Shown one piece after another: positions 54,235 through 60,905 of a stretch of DNA of 64,000 bases. The translations under genes and the position numbers were made by a program. Every line of letters starts with the position of its first letter. The first letter of the stretch is position 1. Source of the DNA: Mucilaginibacter gossypiicola (GTDB lineage Bacteria > Bacteroidota > Bacteroidia > Sphingobacteriales > Sphingobacteriaceae); the NCBI RefSeq assembly GCF_900110105.1, contig NZ_FOCL01000006.1, positions 353,384 through 417,383 on the forward strand, written 5' to 3'. The notes under the pieces are model-generated. The model did no database searches. It was not told where the DNA came from and worked only from the letters and a program-made list of their open reading frames with translations.

Positions 54235-54803
54235 TATCTTCGCAAAAACTCAAACCTCCCATCAGGGGCCAGCCTCATAATAGTTGACGGTGTCTTGATC
54301 TCTTTGCTGTGCTGTTCTAAATCAACAACGTAATCAACACCATCAATGATTTCCTGGTCTATTTGTGAAAAATACTGCGGCGAAGGTTTGCCACTGATAT
54401 TTGCTGACGTGGAAACCAAAGGTTTACGCAAACGCTGAATAAGCTGCTGGCAAAACGGAGTGTCTTTTACAACCCTGATTCCTACGCTGCCATCTGCAGC
54501 AATTAGGGCCGGCGAAATGTTTTTGGCACCAGGCATTACCAGTGTTAACGGGTTTTCGGCATATTCAATCAGTTCGTAGGCCAACGGGTTAACTTCGCTG
54601 ATATAGCTTTCCAATTTGTTTTCGGTATCCAGCAAAATGATCATACTTTTAGCCTCATCGCGCTGTTTAAGGCGATAAATTTTTTGGATAGCTTCGGTAT
54701 TGGTGGCATCACAGCCTATTCCCCAAATGGTATCAGTAGGGTAAAGGATGATACCGCCATCCTGCACAATTTTTAAAGCTTTGGCTACTTCGTCTTTAAG
54801 CAT
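54234..54803 (-). CDS. Sua5/YciO/YrdC family protein (threonylcarbamoyl-AMP synthase-like)
   Basis: A 189-residue YrdC-domain protein. GGIILYPTDTIWGIGCDATN and KRDEAKSMIIL-type residues (LKQRDEAKSMII), then NPLTLVMPG and PLVSTSANISGKPSP form the nucleotide and threonine pocket. It likely makes threonylcarbamoyl-AMP for t6A37 in tRNA. The Sua5 C-terminal domain is absent, so it is the short TsaC-like type; YciO is the alternative. Its start overlaps the end of the upstream glycosyltransferase gene by 8 bases. Confidence 0.88.
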   Translation of the reverse strand: MLKDEVAKALKIVQDGGIILYPTDTIWGIGCDATNTEAIQKIYRLKQRDEAKSMIILLDTENKLESYISEVNPLAYELIEYAENPLTLVMPGAKNISPALIAADGSVGIRVVKDTPFCQQLIQRLRKPLVSTSANISGKPSPQYFSQIDQEIIDGVDYVVDLEQHSKEIKTPSTIMRLAPDGRFEFLRR

Positions 54804-55923
54804 GGTTCAAAATATTTTGGTATAGCTGCATTAATTGCAGGCTTAGTCTATCATCTGTAAAATTGGCTGCGTGAGCGTAGCCTTTAGTTATCATGTTTTG
54901 CCTCATGCCATCATCACTAAGCACCTGGTTTAGTTTTTCGGCAAGGCCGGCATCATCGTCCGGGTTAACGTAAAGACTGTTTGGTCCGCCTGCTTCTTCA
55001 AGGCATGAGCCCGTTGCCGCTATCACCGGGGTGCCGGAATTTAATGCCTCCAGCACCGGGATACCGAAACCTTCGTACCTTGACGGATAAACAAACACCA
55101 ATGCCAGTTGATAAACAGCAGGCAACTCTGCAAAGGTAACGTCTTTTAAAAATATTACCCGGTGGGTTAAATTATTGGCTGTTAAATATGCTTTAACCTG
55201 TTCGGTGTATTGGGTTGCTTTGCCAACCACCACAAGCGGTATATTATCGCTTACATTTTTTAAAGCCTTTACTGTTAGCAGCAGGTTTTTACGTTCTTCA
55301 ATAGTTCCAACGCTCAATATATAGCGGCTGGGTAAATGGTATTTTTCTTTTACTGCTGATTTTTGCTCTGCGGTTTGTTTGACAGCAAATGAAGGGTCGC
55401 ATCCCTGGTAAATAACTTCAATTTTTTGGGGCGTTGTGTTGAGCAGTTCAACAAGATCATCTTTAGTTTTTTGACTTATGGCGATGATCCGGTCTGCAAT
55501 GCGACAAGCATGTTTAACCTTAGCCAGGTAAATACGGTAATTAATTGCACCAAAATGCTTCGGATACCGCATGAAGATGAGATCATGTATGGTAACAACC
55601 GATCTGATGTTTGTTTGTTCGATACCCGAAGGAAGCTCGTGACTTAACCCGTGATACAATTCAATACTATCGCGTTTAAGATCTTTAATAATTCCCTTGC
55701 TGCGCCACCAGGAGGTAAACCATTTGCTTTTTGGAGTAACGGTTTGGATGTTAGGATAGCTGTCAATAAAATGAAGCCGGGGATTGGCCTTTGCCTTTGG
55801 CGTATATAAGTATAAAGTATTGGACGGGTTGAGCGAAGCTATGCCTTTTATTAACCAGCGGCTGTAATTGCCTAAGCCAGTGTTATTGTAAAAAGCCCGT
55901 TTAGCATCGTATCCTATCTTCAT
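54796..55923 (-). CDS. Family 4 glycosyltransferase
   Basis: About 375 residues from the ATG at 55923 (an upstream TTG at 55941 adds six unlikely residues). The N-terminal motif is IGYDAKRAFYNNTGLGNYSR. The C-terminal domain has ILSVGTIEERKNLLLTVKAL and YEGFGIPVLEALNSGTPVIA, the donor motif. It resembles mannosyltransferases of the WbaZ/MtfB type (VVTIHDLIFMRYPKHF). It stands outside the EPS operon and may serve a separate glycan. Confidence 0.9.
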   Translation of the reverse strand: MKIGYDAKRAFYNNTGLGNYSRWLIKGIASLNPSNTLYLYTPKAKANPRLHFIDSYPNIQTVTPKSKWFTSWWRSKGIIKDLKRDSIELYHGLSHELPSGIEQTNIRSVVTIHDLIFMRYPKHFGAINYRIYLAKVKHACRIADRIIAISQKTKDDLVELLNTTPQKIEVIYQGCDPSFAVKQTAEQKSAVKEKYHLPSRYILSVGTIEERKNLLLTVKALKNVSDNIPLVVVGKATQYTEQVKAYLTANNLTHRVIFLKDVTFAELPAVYQLALVFVYPSRYEGFGIPVLEALNSGTPVIAATGSCLEEAGGPNSLYVNPDDDAGLAEKLNQVLSDDGMRQNMITKGYAHAANFTDDRLSLQLMQLYQNILNHA

Positions 55924-55927
55924 TTGA

Positions 55928-56044
55928 AGTCTTAAGTTCAAAGTTTTAAGCCGTGAGTCGCCTTATTAAATTAAAAGTCATAAGTGAAAGATGTTTAACT
56001 TAATCCATCAATCACTTATGACTTTAAACTTGCGACTTAAGACT
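55928..56044. repeat. Nested word-repeat palindromic element between a GT4 gene and dapD
   Basis: Two nested exact inverted repeats: AGTCTTAAGT (55928-55937) with ACTTAAGACT (56035-56044), and AAAGTCATAAGTG (55974-55986) with CACTTATGACTTT (56013-56025). The arms are made of variants of AAGTC/TTAAG words. It fills the whole 124-base gap. Confidence 0.8.
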
Positions 56045-56047
56045 AAA

Positions 56048-56863
56048 TTATACCGCTACGTTATTTTCACGCAGGGCATCATTCAATGATGTTTTTTTAT
56101 CGGTTGATTCCTTGCGGGTACCGATGATGAGGGCACAAGGCACCTGGTATTCGCCGGCAGCAAACTTTTTAGTATATGAACCCGGAATTACTACGGAGCG
56201 GGCAGGTACACGACCTTTGTATTCAATCGGGGTACTGTGGGTAACGTCGATAATTTTGGTTGATGCTGTTAATACCACGTTTGCGCCTAATACGGCTTCG
56301 TGTTCAACATGTACGCCTTCAACTACGATTGCGCGTGAACCTAAGAAACAGTTATCTTCAATAATAACCGGAGCAGCCTGCAGTGGCTCTAATACGCCGC
56401 CAATACCAACGCCACCACTTAAGTGTACGTGCTTACCAATTTGTGCACATGAACCTACAGTAGCCCAGGTATCAACCATGGTTCCTTCATCAACATAAGC
56501 ACCAATGTTTACGTACGATGGCATCATGATAACACCTTTGGCCAGGTGGGCGCCGTAACGGGCAATACCATGAGGCACCACGCGAACACCGGTTTGTTTG
56601 TAATCGGTTTTAAGTTTCATTTTGTCATGAAATACAAAAGGACCGGTTTTAATTTCTTCCATTTGCCTGGTTGGGAAATACAAAATAACCGCTTTTTTAA
56701 TCCACTCATTTACATGCCAGCGTGTGCCAATAGGTTCGGCCACACGGATTTCGCCTTTATCTAACCGACTGATAATGGTTTCGATGGCGTTGGTATATTC
56801 ATTGTAGTTAAGCAGGTTCCTGTCTTCCCAGGCCTCTTCAATTAGTTTTTTAAGATCTTGCAT
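56048..56863 (-). CDS. dapD: 2,3,4,5-tetrahydropyridine-2,6-dicarboxylate N-succinyltransferase
   Basis: A 271-residue left-handed beta-helix (hexapeptide) transferase of the succinylase branch of lysine/diaminopimelate synthesis. Hexapeptide repeats are evident (YVNIGAYVDEGTMVDTWATV, GKHVHLSGGVGIGGVLEPLQ). RWHVNEWIKKAVILYFPTRQ and GSYTKKFAAGEYQVPCALII are family motifs. Normal length. It is transcribed leftwards across the palindromic element towards the GT4 gene. Confidence 0.96.
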   Translation of the reverse strand: MQDLKKLIEEAWEDRNLLNYNEYTNAIETIISRLDKGEIRVAEPIGTRWHVNEWIKKAVILYFPTRQMEEIKTGPFVFHDKMKLKTDYKQTGVRVVPHGIARYGAHLAKGVIMMPSYVNIGAYVDEGTMVDTWATVGSCAQIGKHVHLSGGVGIGGVLEPLQAAPVIIEDNCFLGSRAIVVEGVHVEHEAVLGANVVLTASTKIIDVTHSTPIEYKGRVPARSVVIPGSYTKKFAAGEYQVPCALIIGTRKESTDKKTSLNDALRENNVAV

Positions 56864-57397
56864 TGGTGAAATTAAACTTTTGGCAAATTAAAGGATTTTT
56901 AAGGAAATATATTTTAAAAGATTGTATATCATGAAGTGTAAAGGCTGGGAAGGTTCAAGGCTGATCTGCAATCAAATGATGATAATCAAAATTGAATTAT
57001 GCTGCGGTTCTCTTTAATTTGACGCCCTGATCGGGAAATAAATGGGCGTAATTGATGCGTTTCGTATAATATTTTGATTTACAGTGCCTTGTTTTGCACA
57101 CATGTATACAATATCCGGACAATCGGTTAACGACTATATAAAAAACGTTAAGTAAGCCTTAATTTTATATAAACGAAAACCAACGTTTAAACTAATTAGG
57201 TGTCAAGGCCTTCCGGACAGCGAGTGTCGGGGAGGCTTATTTATTTAGTGGCATTGTGTTTTCGGGTAAATAAGTTACCGGTGGGGGTAAACATTGATAC
57301 ATCATTTACGTATAAACGGCTTCTTTAAATAATAAGAAACTGATATAATAAATTTTTACCTTTTAATTATCACAATAATCCCCCACTGCCCCAAAGT
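56864..57397. other. 534-base gene-poor stretch with one hairpin
   Basis: No ORF of note. A hairpin at 57205-57238 (AAGGCCTTCCGGACA-type arm against TGTCGGGGAGGC, 12 bp with one mismatch and one wobble) is followed by TTATTTATTT and could be a weak terminator, which raises the possibility of a small RNA just upstream. No clear promoter element was found. A known RNA family could not be recognised. Confidence 0.4.
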
Positions 57398-57592
57398 ATG
57401 ACCCCTTTTGTACTATTTGCCATTATTTTACTTGGCATGGCATTGCTGCTTATTTTAGGCGTTTTGTTTTTCGGAACACTTAAAAGTATCAAAAAGCGCT
57501 ATTATCCAAACTGGAAATTTCCTGATTACGTTAGTGTAGGCTATGCAGAATATCTTTATCGCAAATTTGTAAAAAGAGACCTGCCTAAGTAA
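57398..57592 (+). CDS. Small single-span membrane protein
   Basis: A 64-residue protein with one N-terminal membrane helix (residues about 4-27, FVLFAIILLGMALLLILGVL) and a basic, aromatic cytoplasmic tail (KKRYYPNWKFPDYVSVGYAE). I do not recognise the family. Its codon use is normal and it lies 24 bases before the next ORF in the same orientation, which makes it likely to be real. Confidence 0.55.
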   Translation: MTPFVLFAIILLGMALLLILGVLFFGTLKSIKKRYYPNWKFPDYVSVGYAEYLYRKFVKRDLPK

Positions 57593-57643
57593 GTTTTGCT
57601 GTAGCCGATTTGCTTCATGCTTAGAAAAGTGTTAATTAGCATT

Positions 57644-58594
57644 ATGGCGGCAAATCGAAACTTTTATAAAGACATACTTTTTGGAGTAGCTATAGGTGAT
57701 GCGCTTGGTGTACCTGTTGAATTTAGATCGAGAGAAAGCATTGCGCAGAAACCAGTGATGGACATGATGGGTTTTGGCACTCATGATCAATTGCCCGGCA
57801 CTTGGTCAGACGATAGCTCACTGACTTTTTGCCTTGCTGATGTTTTGGCAGAGGGTTACAACCTGCAAAAAATAGCTAACAGCTTTGTTAGCTGGCTGTA
57901 CGACGAGCAATGGACTGCTCGCGGAGAGGTATTTGATGTTGGCATTGCTACCCGCGCCTCAATTGAACGTGTTTTACGCAAAGTGAGGCCAGATTTAGCT
58001 GGTGGGTTTGATGAATCATCAAACGGTAATGGTTCGTTGATGCGGATTCTGCCTTTGTTATTTTATATCAAAGATAAGCCTCTAAATGAGCGGTTTATCT
58101 TTACAAAAGAAGTATCTTCTATAACTCATGGACATGTACGTTCTGTAATAGCTTGTTTTTACTATCTGGAATTTGCCCGAAAACTGCTCACTAATGCCGA
58201 TGCAATGGCTGTTTATCACGAAGTAAATACTGAACTGAGATTGTTTTTAGAAGGAACTACCATTAATCGCGATGAGTTAATGCTGTTTAACAGGTTGCTG
58301 AACGATAATATTTACGCATATGCTATAAATGAAATTCAAAGTAGTGGTTATGTTCTGCATACTCTTGAAGCGGCAATTTGGTGTTTGTTAACCACAACAA
58401 ACTATAGTGAAGCTGTGTTAAAAGCTGTAAATTTGGGGCTCGATACTGATACAACTGCCGCAGTTACTGGTGGGCTGGCAGGTTTACTTTATGGCTTTGA
58501 AAGTATTCCCGAACACTGGGTACTTATGATTGCCCGCAAAAATAGTATTGATGAATTGGCCGAACGCCTGGCCGATAAATATGAAAGGAACTGA
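57644..58594 (+). CDS. ADP-ribosylglycohydrolase family protein
   Basis: About 316 residues from ATG 57644, which yields the family start NRNFYKDILFGVAIGDALGV; an ATG at 57617 would add nine residues. The metal-binding motifs are GTWSDDSSLTFCLADVL (near residue 55) and GLDTDTTAAVTGGLAGLLYG (near 275). Members (DraG/ARH-like) remove ADP-ribose from proteins or nucleic acids. No matching ADP-ribosyltransferase gene is in the window. It is followed by the S4-domain gene after 3 bases. Confidence 0.88.
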   Translation: MAANRNFYKDILFGVAIGDALGVPVEFRSRESIAQKPVMDMMGFGTHDQLPGTWSDDSSLTFCLADVLAEGYNLQKIANSFVSWLYDEQWTARGEVFDVGIATRASIERVLRKVRPDLAGGFDESSNGNGSLMRILPLLFYIKDKPLNERFIFTKEVSSITHGHVRSVIACFYYLEFARKLLTNADAMAVYHEVNTELRLFLEGTTINRDELMLFNRLLNDNIYAYAINEIQSSGYVLHTLEAAIWCLLTTTNYSEAVLKAVNLGLDTDTTAAVTGGLAGLLYGFESIPEHWVLMIARKNSIDELAERLADKYERN

Positions 58595-58597
58595 TAA

Positions 58598-59005
58598 ATG
58601 GCCGAAAAAGAGAAACTGAGAATAGATAAATACCTGTGGGCCATCCGCGTTTTTAAAACACGTACGCTGGCGTCTGATGCTTGCAAAGCTGGCCGTATAA
58701 AACTTGATGGCAAAAATATCAAACCATCGTACGAGGTTAAAATTGGTGACGTTTACAATGTTGCCAAAGGCATTGAGCGCAAGGTGGTAAAAGTAACCGG
58801 TCTGCTCGAAAACCGGGTGGATGCTAAAACAGCGGTGAATTTTTATGAAGATATAACCCCTGTTGAGCAAACACAGGCTTTTAAATCAATGTTCCACGCG
58901 CCGATACTTAAACGTGATCGTGGCACAGGCCGCCCCACCAAGGCCGACAGGCGTGAGATTGACGACCTGAAAGATAATTTTTTTGAGGAGCAGGAGGAGA
59001 ATTAA
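58598..59005 (+). CDS. S4-domain RNA-binding protein (Hsp15/RqcP-like)
   Basis: A 135-residue protein. The S4 domain (about 1-65) reads LRIDKYLWAIRVFKTRTLAS, ACKAGRIKLDGKNIKPSYEV, the Hsp15 pattern. The C-terminal tail is charged and ends EEQEEN, with the conserved RGTGRPTKADRREID. Hsp15 rescues 50S subunits carrying stalled peptidyl-tRNA. It starts 3 bases after the ADP-ribosylglycohydrolase stop, so the two are co-transcribed. Confidence 0.88.
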   Translation: MAEKEKLRIDKYLWAIRVFKTRTLASDACKAGRIKLDGKNIKPSYEVKIGDVYNVAKGIERKVVKVTGLLENRVDAKTAVNFYEDITPVEQTQAFKSMFHAPILKRDRGTGRPTKADRREIDDLKDNFFEEQEEN

Positions 59006-59011
59006 CCCCAC

Positions 59012-59094
59012 CCAAACCCTCCCCTAAAGGGAGAGGGCTTTAAAACAAATCATATATAAGAAGTCTCCCCTTTAGGGGAGATTTAGAGGGGCGC
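59012..59094. repeat. Palindromic repeat between convergent genes
   Basis: Two related palindromes: CCCTCCCCTAAAGGGAGAGG and TCTCCCC(TTTA)GGGGAGA (59064-59081), separated by about 30 bases that include TATATAAG. This CTCCCCTTTAGGGGAG type is a dispersed repeat in many Bacteroidota genomes. It may also serve as a bidirectional terminator for the S4 and deaminase genes. Confidence 0.8.
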
Positions 59095-59574
59095 TCAATA
59101 GTGTTCCCTATGCTCAGTTGTTTCCCAAAGCTTAAAGGCGGTTAAAGCTTCGTCCCTAAGAAGCTGTACAAACGGAAGTTTGCGTTTATCCATTGGGTTT
59201 TCCAGCTCGTCATAAATAAAATGATCGTCGAATCCTATTGCGGCGGCATCGGCTTTAGTATTGGCGTAATAAATTTTATCAATCCGTGCCCAATAAATGG
59301 CACCCAGGCACATAGGGCAGGGTTCGCAACTGGTATAAATTTCACAACCTGCTAAATTATAGGTTTCCAGTTCCTGGCAGGCCAGGCGGATCACTGAAAC
59401 TTCGGCATGGGCAGTGGGGTCATTGGTGGGCACAACACGATTGGCGCTGCGGGCTACTATCATGCCATCCTTAACTATTACAGCGCCAAAAGGCCCGCCC
59501 ATTCCGCGCTTTACATTGTCTTCGGCCAGTTCAATGGCTATGCGCATAAATTTTTCGTGTGCCGTATTTTCCAT
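59095..59574 (-). CDS. guaD: Guanine deaminase (CDA-fold)
   Basis: A 159-residue zinc deaminase with HAEVSVIRLA (zinc His and catalytic Glu) and TSCEPCPMCLGAIYWA (PCxxC zinc Cys pair). The domain-swapping C-terminal part AAAIGFDDHFIYDEL and the end KLWETTEHREHY match guanine deaminase of the Bacillus type rather than TadA. It converts guanine to xanthine. Length is as expected (about 156). Confidence 0.88.
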   Translation of the reverse strand: MENTAHEKFMRIAIELAEDNVKRGMGGPFGAVIVKDGMIVARSANRVVPTNDPTAHAEVSVIRLACQELETYNLAGCEIYTSCEPCPMCLGAIYWARIDKIYYANTKADAAAIGFDDHFIYDELENPMDKRKLPFVQLLRDEALTAFKLWETTEHREHY

Positions 59575-59587
59575 ATTGCCCTAAATT

Positions 59588-59617
59588 AAAAAACCTCAAC
59601 CGAAGTTGAGGTTTTTT
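59588..59617 (-). terminator. Terminator after the Skp-like gene
   Basis: A 13-bp stem (59588-59600 with 59605-59617, core ACCTCAAC/GTTGAGGT) with tetraloop CGAA; on the minus strand it is followed by T-rich sequence. It ends the Skp/OmpH-like transcript. Confidence 0.85.
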
Positions 59618-59655
59618 TTATTGTCTTACTCAGAATTTTAATTAAGAATTCCTGT

Positions 59656-59673
59656 CATCTGAAATCTGCACAT
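59656..59673. repeat. Inverted-repeat arm downstream of the Skp-like gene
   Basis: CATCTGAAATCTGCACAT is the exact reverse complement of 60361-60378 on the other side of the Skp-like gene. It continues with degenerate copies (ATAATCTGCAAATCTGC). The pair flanks one gene at a distance of about 690 bases. Confidence 0.8.
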
Positions 59674-59696
59674 TTATAATCTGCAAATCTGCGATA

Positions 59697-60293
59697 TTAT
59701 TTCTTTTCTTTAGCGTAAGCTTCGTTAAGGCGTTTGGCAACATCAACAGTAACATCTAAAGATGGATCGCCATATAATACAGTAGGGTTAGCTTTTGAAT
59801 AAGTTAACACCAGTTTGTAGCCTTTTTCTTTTGCATAGGTTTTTACGAAGTCGGCAATTTTATCGTACAACTTAGCATTTTCAGAAGCTTGTTCATTTTG
59901 GAATTCGGCACCTGCATTTTGCGAATACCCCTGTAATTCCTGTTGTTTACGTTGTAACTGTTGCTCAGTAGCCTGACGCTGATCAGCCGGCATGGTAGCC
60001 TGATTTTTTTGGTATTCAGCAACCTGACGCTGAAATGCCTGACCACGGTTTTGCAGATCGGTTTGAGATGCTTTACCTTTATCTTCAAGGCGTTTTGACA
60101 TATCCTTAAAGTAATCGTACTTGTTTAATAAAGAGTCAGAGTTTACGTAAACAATGGTTTCTTTATCAGGAGTTGCTGTGGTTGCAGCAGTAGCCGGTTT
60201 ATCGGCAGTTTTATTTTGGTTACAAGCAGCAACGCTACCTGCAATGGCTAATCCTAAAGTAAGCTTGGTTAAAATTGAAGCACTGGTTTTCAT
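59697..60293 (-). CDS. OmpH/Skp-like periplasmic lipoprotein
   Basis: A 198-residue protein with a signal and lipobox (LAIAGSVAAC). A Thr/Ala-rich linker leads to ETIVYVNSDSLLNKYDYF and a long coiled coil (about 60-140, many Gln and Lys), then KGYKLVLTYSKANPTVLYGD and the C-terminal helix of the OmpH family. Skp homologues chaperone outer-membrane proteins; lipidated versions are common in Bacteroidota. The gene stands alone with a terminator and flanking inverted word repeats. Confidence 0.88.
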   Translation of the reverse strand: MKTSASILTKLTLGLAIAGSVAACNQNKTADKPATAATTATPDKETIVYVNSDSLLNKYDYFKDMSKRLEDKGKASQTDLQNRGQAFQRQVAEYQKNQATMPADQRQATEQQLQRKQQELQGYSQNAGAEFQNEQASENAKLYDKIADFVKTYAKEKGYKLVLTYSKANPTVLYGDPSLDVTVDVAKRLNEAYAKEKK

Positions 60294-60325
60294 TATCTCA
60301 AATAAAAAATATTATAAAATTTTGA

Positions 60326-60333
60326 CAAAGATA
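60326..60333 (-). promoter_or_regulatory. -7 element of the Skp-like gene
   Basis: On the minus strand this reads TATCTTTG, matching TAnnTTTG, 33 bases upstream of the start codon. The -33 box is not obvious. Confidence 0.5.
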
Positions 60334-60360
60334 ATCTTTCATCGCAAGTATCCTAATCAG

Positions 60361-60410
60361 ATGTGCAGATTTCAGATGTGCAGATTTTGGATGTGCAAAT
60401 GTGCAGCTAT
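60361..60410. repeat. Tandem word repeat, partner arm upstream of the Skp-like gene
   Basis: Four degenerate copies of ATGTGCAGATTT (period 10-17) lie in a row, the first 18 bases being the exact reverse complement of 59656-59673. A related word (GCAAATGTGCGGATT) also occurs near 63478. Too short and irregular for a CRISPR array. Confidence 0.75.
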
Positions 60411-60604
60411 GTCTATAGCTGCCTTTATTGAGGGTGATGTTTTGCACGCCACGGCGCAAAGCCGCAAAAGTTTGTTTTACCTCAAGTTTTTATGGTATGT
60501 AAATTTGCGTTAGATGGCAGTGGATACCGTCCAATGTCATTAAGTTAAGAAAATCCCCCAGAGGGGGAACAGGTTTGTAGCAACATCATATACCGAAGAT
60601 AACC

Positions 60605-60646
60605 GTGCCAGAGGTACGGAACACCGGAGTTGTGTACCTCTGGCAC
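60605..60646. repeat. Palindromic repeat upstream of gyrB
   Basis: GTGCCAGAGGTAC (60605-60617) and GTACCTCTGGCAC (60634-60646) form a 13-bp stem around GGAACACCGGAGTTGT. A small CCCCCAGAGGGGG palindrome lies about 50 bases before. Both look like dispersed intergenic repeats. They occupy part of the 612-base gap between the Skp-like gene and gyrB. Confidence 0.8.
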
Positions 60647-60820
60647 ACTAAGACTAACAGACCTTTCATTTCATTCTGAACTTAATTTTTGATAATTAAT
60701 GAATTAGCTGAGTTTAAAAGGTGACAAATTCTGTAAATTCTTTAATTCTCAAAATCCGGCTTCAAACAAACTATTCTGTGAAATGGTGTTAAGACAACAT
60801 TAATTTAATGCTGCCGAATC

Positions 60821-60847
60821 TATTCCACAACGGTACTTTTATCCACA
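60821..60847. promoter_or_regulatory. DnaA-box-like sites upstream of gyrB
   Basis: TTATCCACA at 60839-60847 is a perfect DnaA-box consensus, and TATTCCACA at 60821-60829 is a weaker match 9 bases before. They lie about 60-85 bases upstream of gyrB. They could couple gyrB expression to DnaA; chance occurrence of one site is possible. Confidence 0.4.
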
Positions 60848-60875
60848 AATAATCGTTAATTCAGGGTATTTTTTG

Positions 60876-60883
60876 TAATTTTG
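60876..60883 (+). promoter_or_regulatory. -7 element of gyrB
   Basis: TAATTTTG matches TAnnTTTG, 22 bases before the gyrB ATG, which implies a very short leader. The -33 region lacks a clear TTG. Confidence 0.5.
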
Positions 60884-60905
60884 AAGATTGTTTCATTAAA
60901 TAAAT

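Noticed and set aside
60361..60410. CRISPR array
   Set aside because: Units are 10-17 bases, degenerate and without unique spacers, and no cas genes are present.
60154..60513. Plus-strand reading frame opposite and upstream of the Skp-like gene
   Set aside because: It runs antisense to the signal peptide region and through the word repeats; the Cys/Met-rich product is a repeat translation artefact.
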